Part shown: positions 18,401 to 27,354 of the stretch, one piece after another
Layout: each line of letters begins with the position of its first letter
How positions within the stretch are numbered: position 1 is the first letter of the stretch
Source: Amphibalanus amphitrite
Lineage: Eukaryota; Arthropoda; Thecostraca; Balanomorpha; Balanidae
Length of the DNA stretch: 64,000 nt
Reading direction: 5' to 3'
Assembly: GCF_019059575.1 (NCBI RefSeq)
Contig: NW_024881599.1
Location: forward strand, 186,001 to 250,000
Notes under the pieces: generated by a model
The model's input: the letters and a program-made list of their open reading frames with translations, nothing else
The model's database searches: none
What the model was told of the DNA's origin: nothing
Position numbers and translations under genes: made by a program

Positions 18401-21300
18401 ACACATGGTGTGCAAGTTTGAACCTCCTAACTTTTAAGGTCAGGTCACCAGGTCACTTTGAATGACCCAACCTCAAGTCACTTTTTTGCAACTTTGTCAC
18501 CGTGCCAGAGCTACAGTAGATGTCGGAGGCCTTTGAAAGTCGCAGGATGTTATTAGGTCATTAGTAGCTACAATTTGTATATCTCGGAATTTTGATGTCG
18601 GTGACCTAAGGTCAGGTCAATTTCGCGACCTCCCCATTATAAGTCAATGGGGGAAAAATCAACTCCCTGTTTTTACCACTAAAACGGGTCGGAATGGCCC
18701 CATATACCATACATGACTTCACATACGATCAACCTTCACTACCTTGAGGTCTGTTTTGCTGTTGGGCAGCTGTAAGGTCATGTGACGTCATCAAAGGTCA
18801 CCAAAGGTTTTTTGCCAATAACTCCTTACAGGAACAAGATACAGCCGCGCGGATGGTCTCATTGTGTTCAGCTCGTCAAGACGCATCGAATGATATACAT
18901 GATGACCTCGAGGTCACGTGACCTGAGGTCAACCTTTGACCTTGACCTTTCGAGGTCAACATATATATCATTCGATGCGGATCGACGAGAGGATCACGAT
19001 GATGCCCTTAGTTTGTTCCTTTCTTGACTACTTCGAAAGTTATTCGAGAAAAACCCTCTCCATATCTAGCGCCGCCATTTTGACTTTTTCGACCCCTGTG
19101 ACGTCATCTTTGACCTGACCTGAAAATGACCTTAGTAAAAATTGTAGACCTTGTCCGTGCGTATCCGATGCCGTTTACCGCTTGTCGCTATCTTGCTTCG
19201 TTCTCGAGATCTCAGGGGGGGGGCGGTCATCCGCCCCCCCCCCCGTTGGTACTAAGTTGGCGCAGACCCCCGTCGGTGCGCGGGTTAACTCTTAGCTATA
19301 ATTAGCACCATTTACAGTGATAACATGGTCTGCGCCTTAGGCAGAAGCCACATTGTCTGCATCAGCTAGCCATCAGTGTAGATAATACGTCGATAAAATC
19401 GAAAACAAAACTATGAGATCGGTGAAACTTGTGCTCTTTTCTATCGCCTCCGACGACCAATTTTATCTACCGATTATAGTAAGATAGCAGTCTCATGACA
19501 TACTACAATCTGTTATTTTTCGTCATTCCTATGTATTATAGACCTCTGTATGTGAATACCTCAGTATTCGGTGGACTGAGCTCTACGCTCCACCACCAGT
19601 TCAGCGTGACTCACCTGCAGACGGCCGAGCAGCGTGCCAGGCTGACCGGATCCAGGTAGGAGAGCACCTTGGAGACCACGTGCGCCGGCAGCCACGACAG
19701 CAGGTCCTGGCAGTTGGGTGGACACCGCTCGTGCAGAGAGTTCTGCAGCCGCACTGACAGCAGGTGGTTCTGCGCTGGACCGCACAGGCCCTGAGAGGGG
19801 AGAGGTCGCTCGGTGGGGCCAGTGGGCCGTGGGGCATCGGCAGGGCGCATGGGTGCCGGTGCAGATTACGCTTGTTTAGAAAAATAGTGCATGAATAATG
19901 TAAGGAAATTGACGCAACAAAGCTATCGATTTTCAACGGCGTTCTCGTTCAAACGCTCACTTCTGCACATAAAAAATGGCTAAAGCAGCTGTTCATGACC
20001 AAAACTAAAATAATAACTCACAGTGAGATCACAGGTGACAGGCAGATGTCCTACTAACATACCATGAGTTCCTGAAGAACAATGTTCTTCTGTTCATCAT
20101 CGAAGTCGCGGAACCAGACTTGAAATGCATTCAGCTTGATTCGAAAGTCACGAACGCACAACAGGCGAGGAGATATCCCCTGAAATGCACAAATTATACG
20201 GGGTGATTACTGATCACCACCCACATATCGACACCTTTTTTTTAAGGGACTATCCCACCTTTAACATGGGGTTTGAGTTGAGATAGTCAAGTTTGCGGCG
20301 AGGTTCAGAAACCACTATCTATCTAGGTTGCAACCCCCGCGGCCTCTCGGTGTTGAAGAAATTCGTTCCCTTCATTTGAAAATGGGCCTTGTACAAGGCC
20401 CTATCTTCAACATGGAGCGACCGTTAGTGTGACGTCACCTCGTTTAGTCATTCTGATTTAAATGGGTTTGTTCGTTGAAAAATCGCTTAAAACTTGGTCT
20501 GAACTTTGTTGTGGTGCCTACAGAGTAAAAAGAATCAGCTTTATGACAGTAATGTGGCCTGGGGAAGCAGGTAATTTTGGGCTGTGACGTCACATATTTG
20601 AAAGTTTGTGTTTGGAATATGGGAAGCCTAAGATGTTTAATGAAAAATAAATGCCAGAACCGTGTTCCTGGTCATCCAATCTATAAAGTCGGGCACAATT
20701 TAACTGGTTTTAACAACATTTTAGAAGGTGGGATAGTCCCTTTAAACCCCACATTTGTTCTCCGGTGAATTTCAGACAAGTTGGTTAGAGACCTTCAAAA
20801 AAGGTACAATCACTCAATTTTTCTCAAGTTTGTCTGTCTTGGCAGATAAAGCAATACCAGAACAGGCTTAAGAACACACATATTTGATCAGGATCGGACG
20901 ATTGGACACTTTTAAAAGGAGATCTTTCGTGCCTCCCGGAAATTCACGGGAGAGCAGATGTGGGGTTTAAAAAAAAGGTGTCGATATTGTCTCAACTATC
21001 AGCACAGGTAACCACTGGAAAAATCCAAAACAACAGCTGCAGCACTCCTGCCTTTGAGTGTGTTAATAACTCACACAAGTCCTTATTTTACTCTGCTTGA
21101 AAAACCTGAAGCTGGCCTTAGAATAAAAAAGTAATAGTGGGAAAATTCTGCGAAAAGACCAATTTTTCGATCAAACTCGAACCAGCCAGACCAAAGACAA
21201 TCCAACTGACCTGCGCCTGAGCATTGCAGGGTTTGCATTGACGAGGGAGGCTGTGATATTTCCTAGGGGTGGAGATGAAATCCTGGTTACTGATGGGCAT
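9243..21300 (-). CDS. F-box/WD40 protein (SCF substrate receptor, FBXW7/beta-TrCP class)
   Basis: Exons in transcript order: 21211-21300 (likely), 20063-20179, 19615-19790, 18012-18150, 17479-17625, 14872-14997, 11614-11703, 10932-11099, 10465-10651 and 9243-9454 (stop TAG). All have GT-AG borders and matching phases and encode about 483 residues. An FQVWFRDFDDEQKN segment is followed by an F-box (LPAHVVSKVLSYLDP) and a linker (WRVLAGGRLLWRRLC). Seven WD40 blades follow, with typical GH and IVSGS.D.TIK.W motifs, and the end is KLWDFSVC. F-box proteins of this type bind SKP1 through the F-box and phosphorylated substrates through the propeller, delivering them to a cullin-1 ligase. I assign the class from these motifs but no specific ortholog. 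The introns hold two TTAA elements, a hAT-type MITE and several exon-edge arrays. Confidence 0.9.
9455..9612 (-). repeat. Tandem copies of the acceptor and start of the last exon
   Basis: Copies of a 54-55-bp unit follow the genuine acceptor at 9455, carrying CAG plus the exon start GCGTGGTGCGGTGTCTG. Two more copies are near perfect and one is degenerate. Each has an AG acceptor dinucleotide, except where the AG is changed to CCCAG or lost. Confidence 0.85.
9671..10071. mobile_element. hAT-type MITE with 8-bp target duplication
   Basis: Inverted ends CAGTATGGCCAAATTGG and CCAATTTGGTCACACTG enclose 401 bp. The 8-bp GAGGTACC lies directly on both sides (9663-9670 and 10072-10079), the target duplication length of hAT elements. 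The interior is AT-rich and non-coding. It is in the last intron of the F-box/WD40 gene. Confidence 0.92.
10465..10651 (-). CDS. F-box/WD40 exon, WD blade 5 and part of 6
   Basis: Acceptor TATCCCCAG, donor CACACAG|GTCAGA. It encodes VWSLSEGRCLRTLEGHGGAV, RIISGSLDCTIRLWNIDTG and LDWMKNEGHT. The DWMKNEGHTG insert is characteristic of this F-box/WD40 protein. Confidence 0.92.
10652..10830. repeat. Short degenerate tandem repeat upstream of a WD40 exon acceptor
   Basis: The segment GGGTAACACACCGGC occurs three times, at about 10672, 10729 and 10800. It is accompanied by degenerate copies of the ACACCTG acceptor stretch and GATACAGT. It is adjacent to the acceptor at 10652. Confidence 0.65.
10932..11099 (-). 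CDS. F-box/WD40 exon, WD blades 3-4
   Basis: This exon has 56 codons in phase 0, with acceptor CCGCCTCAG and donor ATAAAG|GTGAGC. It encodes MDEEKVVSGSYDRTLRVW and LTGHTGQILCLRF...LVSGAADKTIK. Confidence 0.92.
11614..11703 (-). CDS. F-box/WD40 exon, WD blade 3 (first half)
   Basis: This short exon has 30 codons, with acceptor CTGTCCCTCAG and donor GTTCAG|GTGAGA. It encodes VWDLSTQLQWSSIACKVTMV and GHGDTVRCVQ. It is the genuine copy at the transcript-downstream end of the large array reaching 14590. Confidence 0.9.
11651..14590 (-). repeat. About 44-copy minisatellite made of a splice acceptor plus exon start
   Basis: Read on the minus strand, each unit has a pyrimidine-rich tract ending in CCCTCAG, then the exon start GTGTGGGACCTGTCCACC up to ATCGCCTGTAAGGTCACC. 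I count about 44 copies; the last, at 11651-11703, is part of the genuine exon. Units are mostly about 61-72 bp. They differ chiefly by presence or absence of six bases (codons Gln-Leu) and by GGGAGGG/GGGATGGG variants. Short intron remnants separate the exon-like parts. Confidence 0.95.
14591..14871. other. Intron remainder with no recognised element
   Basis: This is the unique intronic sequence between the large array and the WD blade 2 exon. I see no coding or transposon signal in it. Confidence 0.5.
14872..14997 (-). CDS. F-box/WD40 exon, WD blade 2
   Basis: This exon has 42 codons in phase 0, with acceptor CTGTTTGCAG and donor ATCAAG|GTGAGG. It encodes VWNIRTNSPWSVMTLLGHSG and NRLVSGSTDTTIK. 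Its acceptor and first 40 or so bases are repeated in tandem upstream (14959-16140 on the plus strand). Confidence 0.92.
14959..16140 (-). repeat. 15-copy minisatellite made of a second splice acceptor plus exon start
   Basis: Read on the minus strand, each unit has CTGTTTGCAG followed by GTGTGGAACATCCGCACC and about 20 further exon bases, then intron. CTG of the acceptor occurs at 14998, 15080, 15162, 15240, 15318, 15400, 15478, 15556, 15637, 15718, 15796, 15877, 15959, 16041 and 16123. Periods are 78, 81 or 82 bp. The first is the genuine acceptor. Long open frames across it on both strands are by-products of the repeat. Confidence 0.95.
16262..17250. mobile_element. TTAA-flanked element, family B copy 1
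   Basis: TTAA lies on both sides (16258-16261 and 17251-17254). The inverted ends are CCCTATTCCTGGCGGG and its complement. Near each end is a G-run/C-run hairpin. The interior carries many AGGTCA/TGACCT half-sites and no transposase. TTAA target and CCC ends fit a piggyBac-like MITE. It is nearly the reverse complement of copy 2 at 18280. Confidence 0.9.
17479..17625 (-). CDS. F-box/WD40 exon, WD blade 1
   Basis: This exon has 49 codons in phase 0, with acceptor TTACTGCAG and donor ATTAAG|GTAAAG. It encodes RRNWLQGHCHVRTFEGHGQG and CVQFDDTRIVSGSHDNSIK. Confidence 0.92.
18012..18150 (-). CDS. F-box/WD40 exon, post-F-box linker
   Basis: Acceptor TTTGGGCAG, donor AAGGAG|GTGAGG. It encodes QWRVLAGGRLLWRRLCALSE and VNWKE, matching the W+.L..D..LW+.+C pattern after F-boxes. 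It lies between two inverted TTAA elements together with the next exon. Confidence 0.88.
18280..19284. mobile_element. TTAA-flanked element, family B copy 2 (opposite orientation)
   Basis: TTAA lies on both sides (18276-18279 and 19285-19288). The ends are CCCGCGCACCGACGGGGG and its complement. Next to the left end is a G8/C10 hairpin with stem extension CGGATATCCG. Interior blocks match copy 1 in reverse order, for example the stretch around TTTACCACTAAAACGGGTCG. It is in the intron before the post-F-box exon. Confidence 0.92.
19615..19790 (-). CDS. F-box exon
   Basis: Acceptor CCCTCTCAG, donor TGCAG|GTGAGT. It encodes LLSWLPAHVVSKVLSYLDPV and SLARCSAVC, the core F-box: LP, a helix, then YLDP..L...S.VC+. 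Confidence 0.9.
20063..20179 (-). CDS. F-box/WD40 exon before the F-box
   Basis: This exon has 39 codons in phase 0, with acceptor GCATTTCAG and donor ATG|GTATGT. It encodes FQVWFRDFDDEQKNIVLQEL, the W..(D/E)..D.Q+N.VL..LL segment commonly found before F-boxes in this class. Confidence 0.85.
20226..20986. mobile_element. Inverted-repeat element, host of a nested MITE
   Basis: The right end, read in reverse complement, begins TATCGACACCTTTTTTTT and continues AAACCCCACAT. The left end shows the same sequence, but interrupted after TTTAA by the MITE at 20246-20741. Removing that insertion restores a perfect terminal repeat. Confidence 0.85.
20246..20741. mobile_element. TTAA-flanked MITE, family A copy 1 (nested)
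   Basis: The ends are GGGACTATCCCACCTT and its complement, flanked by TTAA. Related copies at 48230 and 56926 share the ends and an interior with TTTGAGTTGAGATAG. It is non-coding. Confidence 0.9.
21211..21300 (-). CDS. Likely first coding exon of the F-box/WD40 gene
   Basis: An ATG in good context (CTGCCATG) opens 30 codons, MPISNQDFISTPRKYHSLPR..., ending at CAG|GTCAGT in phase 0, which fits the next exon. No family motif confirms it. A true start further upstream is possible. Confidence 0.5.
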
Positions 21301-22580
21301 GGCAGCAGTGTTGATTGCTTGGTTGTCAAGCCATGTCTAGCTGTCTTGGGTCATGGTGCCAGCTGTAACAAAGCATGGTTACAATTCAGAATTCATAGCA
21401 CTAGAACTCAGTGATTTTTCTCCTTGGAAGACCGAAGGGACTATGACATATATTTTGTTCGTTTTCAAGCTTCAAAAAATAGGATTTTTTGGCTATTATA
21501 TAAAAACATACTTCTTCTATTTTTGGGCTCATATCCAAAATATTCAAAAATCAAAGATAGCAGTTTTCATTGAGCTTCAGTGAGCTTATCAGTGAGCTTT
21601 AAGCACTCAGATAGTGCTATGACTTGCATGTACAGTTCAAACACAAAACTGCAGCGTACATTTACAACTCAAATATACCTAGGTAGCCTACACAATATGC
21701 TACAATTATTATCCATTGTGTATTTATGTCCAAGTAATGCATAAAAAAACAAAAGAAGCACCATAGGCCATTGAACTTAACACATAGGTACCAATTCATG
21801 GAGCAAGATTCTGCAGAATGCATAATAAATTAGGGTTGAGGTTAGTTACAAAAATAATTGATATCTTAGCAAAAATAATAATTTTCATTAAATGAGAACC
21901 TTTCAGGTAGGTGCTCTCCATCATAAATTTGAGGAGAGAATCATGAGTTGAACTTCTCAGAGAAAATAAGTGGGCAATGGCATGAGTCAATTGCATCCTA
22001 CAATTACCTATTGTAGAAGTAAATTGTACAATTCACAAAATATTGTTAGCCCTTCATGAAACACAGACCTGTAAGCATCTAATTGGCTTGGCACATTACT
22101 AATGGTTATGGATATATAAACAGAACACACAAGCAATAATGGAAATCGAAGCTCCAATGTTGCAATTCATATGACTTCACACCTTCTTGTCATATTCTAG
22201 CATTACCCATTGCAGACATAGGTATCACAATTAACTGTGTGAACTAAGAAAATCATTACCTAACTATGAAGATATTCTGAGTTTGGTTGGAGCAGATACC
22301 TCAAATCAGTTGGCAGGGAATTAAGTACCTACGTGCATTTCAGTAATTTACAACTTGAGTAACAAATAACCTTCACTAAATTAAATATGCTAAAAATATT
22401 ATTACTGTTGATTGTCTATTCCTTCTAAATTAAATTACCATATGTGTAAGATGGCCTGATGGCCTGTCCAAAAATCATGAGATTTCTCTGCCCTGCATCA
22501 TCTTTTGCCTATAAAGTGTAAAGGTTCTAAAAGTTCTTCATGTGCACTTCCTGTAAGTTATGAAATCCTATCCAGAAGCA
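21301..22580. other. AT-rich non-coding stretch
   Basis: I recognise no gene, repeat ends or structural RNA here. Composition is more AT-rich than the gene region. Upstream regulatory sequence of the F-box/WD40 gene would lie here if 21300 is the start. Confidence 0.4.
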
Positions 22581-23242
22581 CCGTAAAACGGGGTGTTAAG
22601 GGACAGTTTTGAGGTGTTTTGTTATATAACTCAAGAAGGGTTGGAGATAGAAGCATCAAATTGTCAGCATTTTATGTGGAATTTGGTGCTTTACATGCCT
22701 GCCACATTAAAGTTTTTAAAATTTATGCCTGCATATTATTTTTTATTATTTTTCATCACTGTCCCTTAGCACCCCAATGTGGGGTGTTAAGGGACACCTA
22801 TATTATTCCAAGAAATGGTCATCAAATGCCCACAATTAGGGTGTGGAAGGGCACACAATTTATTTATTGAAATGTTTTACATATTCTGTCACAAAACAAG
22901 TCAGGTTCATTCACCACTAATGACCTTTTTAGGTAATTACGTGTAATGCAGTTTACGCTTGTGGAAAATGTGCTAATTATAAGGTAAACAGAACCAACTC
23001 ACCTTGTCAACTCACCTTGTCGGGTTCCATCCACTACCACCAGTCGGCAAGGAAAAGGCTCGATGGATGGAAGGACGGGAGGAACCCTGCTTCATATGGC
23101 GCGCCAGTTGACAATCTCAGGATAAATCGTCATAGCATACACGCACATAACTGGAGTGTTGCGCCACCATTTAGACTAACATTGACTACATCGTGTTTTT
23201 ACAATAGAATAGCGAATAGTAAAAAAGTGTTCATCATACAAC

Positions 23243-26071
23243 TTACATATACTCGACAAGTCTATCCGGAATAGCTCCAACTAATCCATGTTTAAATGAC
23301 TGAAGGTCTGGGGCATTAACAACATCTGGTGGTAGGCTGTTCCAGAGATGCACACATCTGTTTGAAAACGAGCGCTGTCTTATGTCTGTGTTGGCGTGAG
23401 CGACAGTGATCTTAAAGGCGTGGCCTCGAGTGCCGGTCTGGGGCTGAGTGAACATGGACTGCGGCATTATGTGACTCTTTCCATGGAAAATCTTCCAGTA
23501 TTGGATAAGGTCCGCTCTTATCAAGCGTCCCTGAATCGAGTACAGTCCTAGTTCACTCAACCTCTCGGCGTAAGTAAGCTCGCGGAGACCTTGTACACGC
23601 TTCGTCCATCGCCTTTGAATGCGCTCTAACTTACGCATGTCGCCAACGAATCCCGTATGCCATAGACACGAGCCGTATTCAAGAACGGGCCGGATATGGG
23701 TTGTGAAGAGAAATATCATTAACTTCGGGGAACGGGAAGCAAGAGCTCGAAGGAAGCTGTGGCAAATCCCAGAGGCCCTCTGTGATAAGCAATCAACGTG
23801 TTCGTGAAACTTCAGTGAAGTGTCTACGATCACCCCCAAGTCACCGTGTGAAGTGGGTGTGGGCAGACGACGTCCGTTGAGGGTGTAGTGTGCTCGCGGA
23901 GTGTCCCGTCCCCTGGAAAATCGTAGGACGGCACACTTGTCAGTATTGATTCGTAAGCCCCAAGAGATAGACGTGTTGTAAAGAGTGTCTATGTCTGTTT
24001 GTACCTGTGTTTCATATTCGCCTTGCGTAAGTGAGTGTCTCCTATCAGTACTAGCATAGATCTTCAGATCGTCAGCGAATATCTTAAAGCTGGACTTCAA
24101 TTTGTACGCAATGTGATTGATATAAATGAGAAATAAAAGCGGGCCTAATACTGAACCTTGGGGAACGCCACTCGTGACCTGCCTTGGTCTGCTCAGGCGG
24201 CCCCTGACATTCACCTGCATCAATCGGTTAGTTAGGAAATGTTCTATCCACCTGAGCAAATCTCCATGGATACCAACACTGCGGAGCTTCGTCAGCAGGA
24301 TCTCATGTCGGACAACATCAAAGGCCTTGGAGAAGTCAAATAGCACGACGTCAACGAGTCTGTCATTGTCGACACATCTAGACACTTCTTCATAGACTAA
24401 TAGAAGCTGGTCTGTAGTGGAACGACCTGATCTGAAACCAAACTGGTGGTCAGATAATATATTGTGCTCCTCTAGGAATCCTGTAATATGCCTGCAAATC
24501 AGTCTTTCCATTGTCTTACAGCACACAGAGGTAAGGCTGATTGGGCGATAGTTCAGCGGGTCGTATCTGTTCCCTTTCTTGTAAATTGGAATAACACACG
24601 AGTTCTTCCATGCTCCAGGCACAATACCTTCCCTCAGCGAGCGTGAGAAAATGACATATATGGGATAAGCAATGAAATTGGCACATTGTTTAAGTACTAA
24701 GGGATGTAGTTCGTCCGGGCCCATCGCAGAGCTACCATCAATACTGATCAACAGTGCCTTGACGTCATCCTGAGAAATGGTTAAGGGAGGTATCAAGTTA
24801 TCACTGATTTGGTGTCTTTCTTGGACCTGAGGAATGTTAGAACAGTACACCGAGCTGAAAGCTCCCGCCAAGCATTCTGCCATCTGCAGGGGATCAGTAC
24901 ACATTTGGCCGTCATCAGACCTAAGGGGTCCGACAGTAACAGGTGCTGATTTCTTAGATCGAACATATGCATGTAATAGTTTGGGGGCTTCTCTCCAGTC
25001 ATCCACCAAGCTGTCCTCGTAGTTGGACTGAGATCGTGCTGAAAAAGTAAGGCATCGTCGATTAGCACCTGAGAAGGCCATGTAGGCCTCAGTTGCAGCC
25101 GCTGAACGCCTGCCAAGACGACGGCGAACAGCTTTATAGTTGGTCCAGGCTTCCTGTCGCCGAGAAACAAGATCAGCGGGAGGGCGTACCTGCCACGGCG
25201 GGCTGGTTTTGCCAGGGGCCGGCGGTTTGCATGGAACACAGTCTTTTACCAAGTCATTAACAATTGAGATAAACCTGTTGAATGACTGGCAGCTGTTTAA
25301 GTAAGCAAGCTCATAATCCCAATCCACCAGACTCAGAAAGTGACTTAGTTTAGCATAGTTACCTTTGTGCCACAACATTCTGCTTGGGACCTTATCATCT
25401 AACACATTTTGTACTTCAAAGACATAATCAAAAACGATTGAACAGTGATCAGAGCCAGGAAACGGAGGTTCAACATGTGTGTCACCAACACGATCAGGTT
25501 CAGTTGAGAGAAGCAGGTCCAGTGTATTTCCAGATCTGGGAAAAGTGACATCAGTTACCCACTGGGTTAGACCAAGAAGATTAAAAGCGTCAACAAACTG
25601 TCTCTCCATGGGAGAGCCCTGGTTGGATAGACCATAGACATGTGAGTTCCAGGTTATTCCTGGCAGATTAAAATCTCCTATGACAATAGCCTCCCTGTCT
25701 CTAACAGTGTCATCAAGCAAGGAAAGGAGCTCCTCATTCTGAACTTGAGTGTAGGAAGGAGGCCTATAGACCACAATTACATAAACATTGTACTTTGTCA
25801 AACGAAATACCAGAACATTTGTCATTGGGCACGAGACACTATCCACATTAATATCATGATGCACATACACACAGACACCATGTTTTTGTGTGGTACCAGT
25901 CACATCATTTCTAAGGATATCATACTGTGGGATGGCAATCGAGGCGCTGTTGATACAAGGAATGAGATGGGTTTCAGTCACAGCCACAATCTTCACATTT
26001 CTTTTAGAAATGAACTCAGCAAGGTTACCACGTTTGGCACATGTGAGACCATTCAAATTTGTCAGGCACAT
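23243..26071 (-). CDS. Retrotransposon ORF2: endonuclease and reverse transcriptase
   Basis: This is an open frame of 942 residues. Residues 1-225 form an APE-type endonuclease (VTETHL, VVYRPPSY, IGDFNLPGITW, LDLLLS, GSDHCSIV). Residues about 470-750 form a reverse transcriptase (IPIYKKG, NYRPISLTSV, HQFGFRSGRST, LFDFSKAFD, SGVPQGSVLGPLLFLIYIN, IFADDLKIY with the catalytic Asp pair). The tail (YGSCLWH, LERIQRRWTKRV, WNSLPPDVV) is typical of the CR1/L2/Rex clade. The protein nicks target DNA and copies the element RNA in place. The frame is intact, suggesting recent activity, though its ORF1 is broken. Confidence 0.93.
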   Translation of the reverse strand: MCLTNLNGLTCAKRGNLAEFISKRNVKIVAVTETHLIPCINSASIAIPQYDILRNDVTGTTQKHGVCVYVHHDINVDSVSCPMTNVLVFRLTKYNVYVIVVYRPPSYTQVQNEELLSLLDDTVRDREAIVIGDFNLPGITWNSHVYGLSNQGSPMERQFVDAFNLLGLTQWVTDVTFPRSGNTLDLLLSTEPDRVGDTHVEPPFPGSDHCSIVFDYVFEVQNVLDDKVPSRMLWHKGNYAKLSHFLSLVDWDYELAYLNSCQSFNRFISIVNDLVKDCVPCKPPAPGKTSPPWQVRPPADLVSRRQEAWTNYKAVRRRLGRRSAAATEAYMAFSGANRRCLTFSARSQSNYEDSLVDDWREAPKLLHAYVRSKKSAPVTVGPLRSDDGQMCTDPLQMAECLAGAFSSVYCSNIPQVQERHQISDNLIPPLTISQDDVKALLISIDGSSAMGPDELHPLVLKQCANFIAYPIYVIFSRSLREGIVPGAWKNSCVIPIYKKGNRYDPLNYRPISLTSVCCKTMERLICRHITGFLEEHNILSDHQFGFRSGRSTTDQLLLVYEEVSRCVDNDRLVDVVLFDFSKAFDVVRHEILLTKLRSVGIHGDLLRWIEHFLTNRLMQVNVRGRLSRPRQVTSGVPQGSVLGPLLFLIYINHIAYKLKSSFKIFADDLKIYASTDRRHSLTQGEYETQVQTDIDTLYNTSISWGLRINTDKCAVLRFSRGRDTPRAHYTLNGRRLPTPTSHGDLGVIVDTSLKFHEHVDCLSQRASGICHSFLRALASRSPKLMIFLFTTHIRPVLEYGSCLWHTGFVGDMRKLERIQRRWTKRVQGLRELTYAERLSELGLYSIQGRLIRADLIQYWKIFHGKSHIMPQSMFTQPQTGTRGHAFKITVAHANTDIRQRSFSNRCVHLWNSLPPDVVNAPDLQSFKHGLVGAIPDRLVEYM

Positions 26072-26109
26072 TGTGAGAACATCAACACCAAGACTGGGAG
26101 AACATCTAC

Positions 26110-27354
26110 CTAGTTTGACTGGGAGAGTTCTGGGTTGGGTCCAGTCAGACCTGAAGTGGGAACGGTTGGTGCAGCAGCCGCAGCTAGCTCCCTGGGGGCA
26201 GAGGCAGAGGAGCTCTCACCCCTCACGCTCTCCCCCGTCCTGTCTGGAGGTAGATCAGCCGGGGGAGGGTCACCAGCAGCGCCAGCCTGTGCGCTATGCA
26301 AGGAGGGTCCTGACACACCAGGGCCCTGCCGAGGAGCAGGATGCTCGGGTCCCGCAGCACCAGGCTCCTGTGAAGGAGCAGGGCGATCACTGGGGGTCAC
26401 TGCTGGAGCCTGCTGGTTCCGCTCAGAGTGGTAGGCATCTCTGCGAAGTTTAAGGGCACATCTCTGGTTATAAGTTAGGTCCCTTCTGATATACACTCTG
26501 TCATATTCTGTCCCCTATAGAGTCTTTGCTTTGTCAAGCACAAGTTTTCTATCACTTTCATCAATGATCTTCCCACGATACAATCCTGCATGTCCTGGGA
26601 TGGGTACAATGTCAGTGAGTTCCACCTGTTTCCCCATCATCCTACGGGTCATTTCTCCGAACTCAGAGTTTACAGCCCTGGTAGAGGTAGATTTGAGGCC
26701 ATGGATGACCACAGAATCCTTACGTTTCTCTCGTTCATGCAACTCACGCAGTTCCTGTCTCACTATTTGTCTGTATTCTGTGGATTGTGGGCTTGAAGTG
26801 ATAGTGCCAGAATGTCCAGTCAGTGCGGCAGCATACGTGTTCTGTGTGGTACTGGAGCGTGTGTCAGTTGATGTTGTCACAGAGGTCGGGGCAGTTGGAC
26901 GAGGAGCTGAAGATAGGGCTTTGACTTGTGCTGTCAGTTCAGCAACGGCAGAGCATAGGCCCTGCATCTGTTGGAAGATCTGAGCAAGGGTTCCAGACAA
27001 AAGATCATCCTGGTGCTTGGATGAGGATTTACCCATTTCAGCGGCTCGTGTAATACGGCACTTCAGGCAAAAATAACTGATACCCTGGCCATCATGCTCG
27101 AGAATGGCATCAATCACCTTGACTGGCAAACCTGCACACATTTCTGTACCATGCACCCATGCCTCACAGTGATCACATCCTATGCACCCATCCAGCACCT
27201 CCATGGAGCATGAACCACACTGTTGCTTCCCATCCTGATTAGCAGGTGCATCACCTGATCCAGCTGAGGCACCAGCTGAGGGCCCCCCCGTGCTGCGCTT
27301 TGAAGTACCGGAGGCAGCATTCCGCACACCCACACCTCGTTTCCGTGGGGGCAT
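26110..27354 (-). pseudogene. Retrotransposon ORF1, PHD-type zinc finger protein, interrupted by TAG
   Basis: It starts MPPRKRGVGVRN at 27354. Residues about 45-100 hold a Cys/His cluster (CGSC, CIGCDHC, WVH, YFCLKC) resembling the PHD-like finger of CR1-clade ORF1 proteins, followed by a coiled-coil-like stretch and a conserved segment with RRMMGKQVEL and DRKLVLDKAKTL. A TAG at 26515-26517 ends it after 279 residues. The same frame continues with EYDRVYIRRDLTYNQR, expected in this protein, and a Pro/Ala-rich tail to 26110. The TAG is therefore most likely a nonsense mutation in this copy. ORF1 proteins bind the element RNA. Confidence 0.8.

Noticed and set aside
26135..26983. Plus-strand frames opposite the retrotransposon ORF1
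   Set aside because: They are shadows of the minus-strand coding sequence and have no family features.
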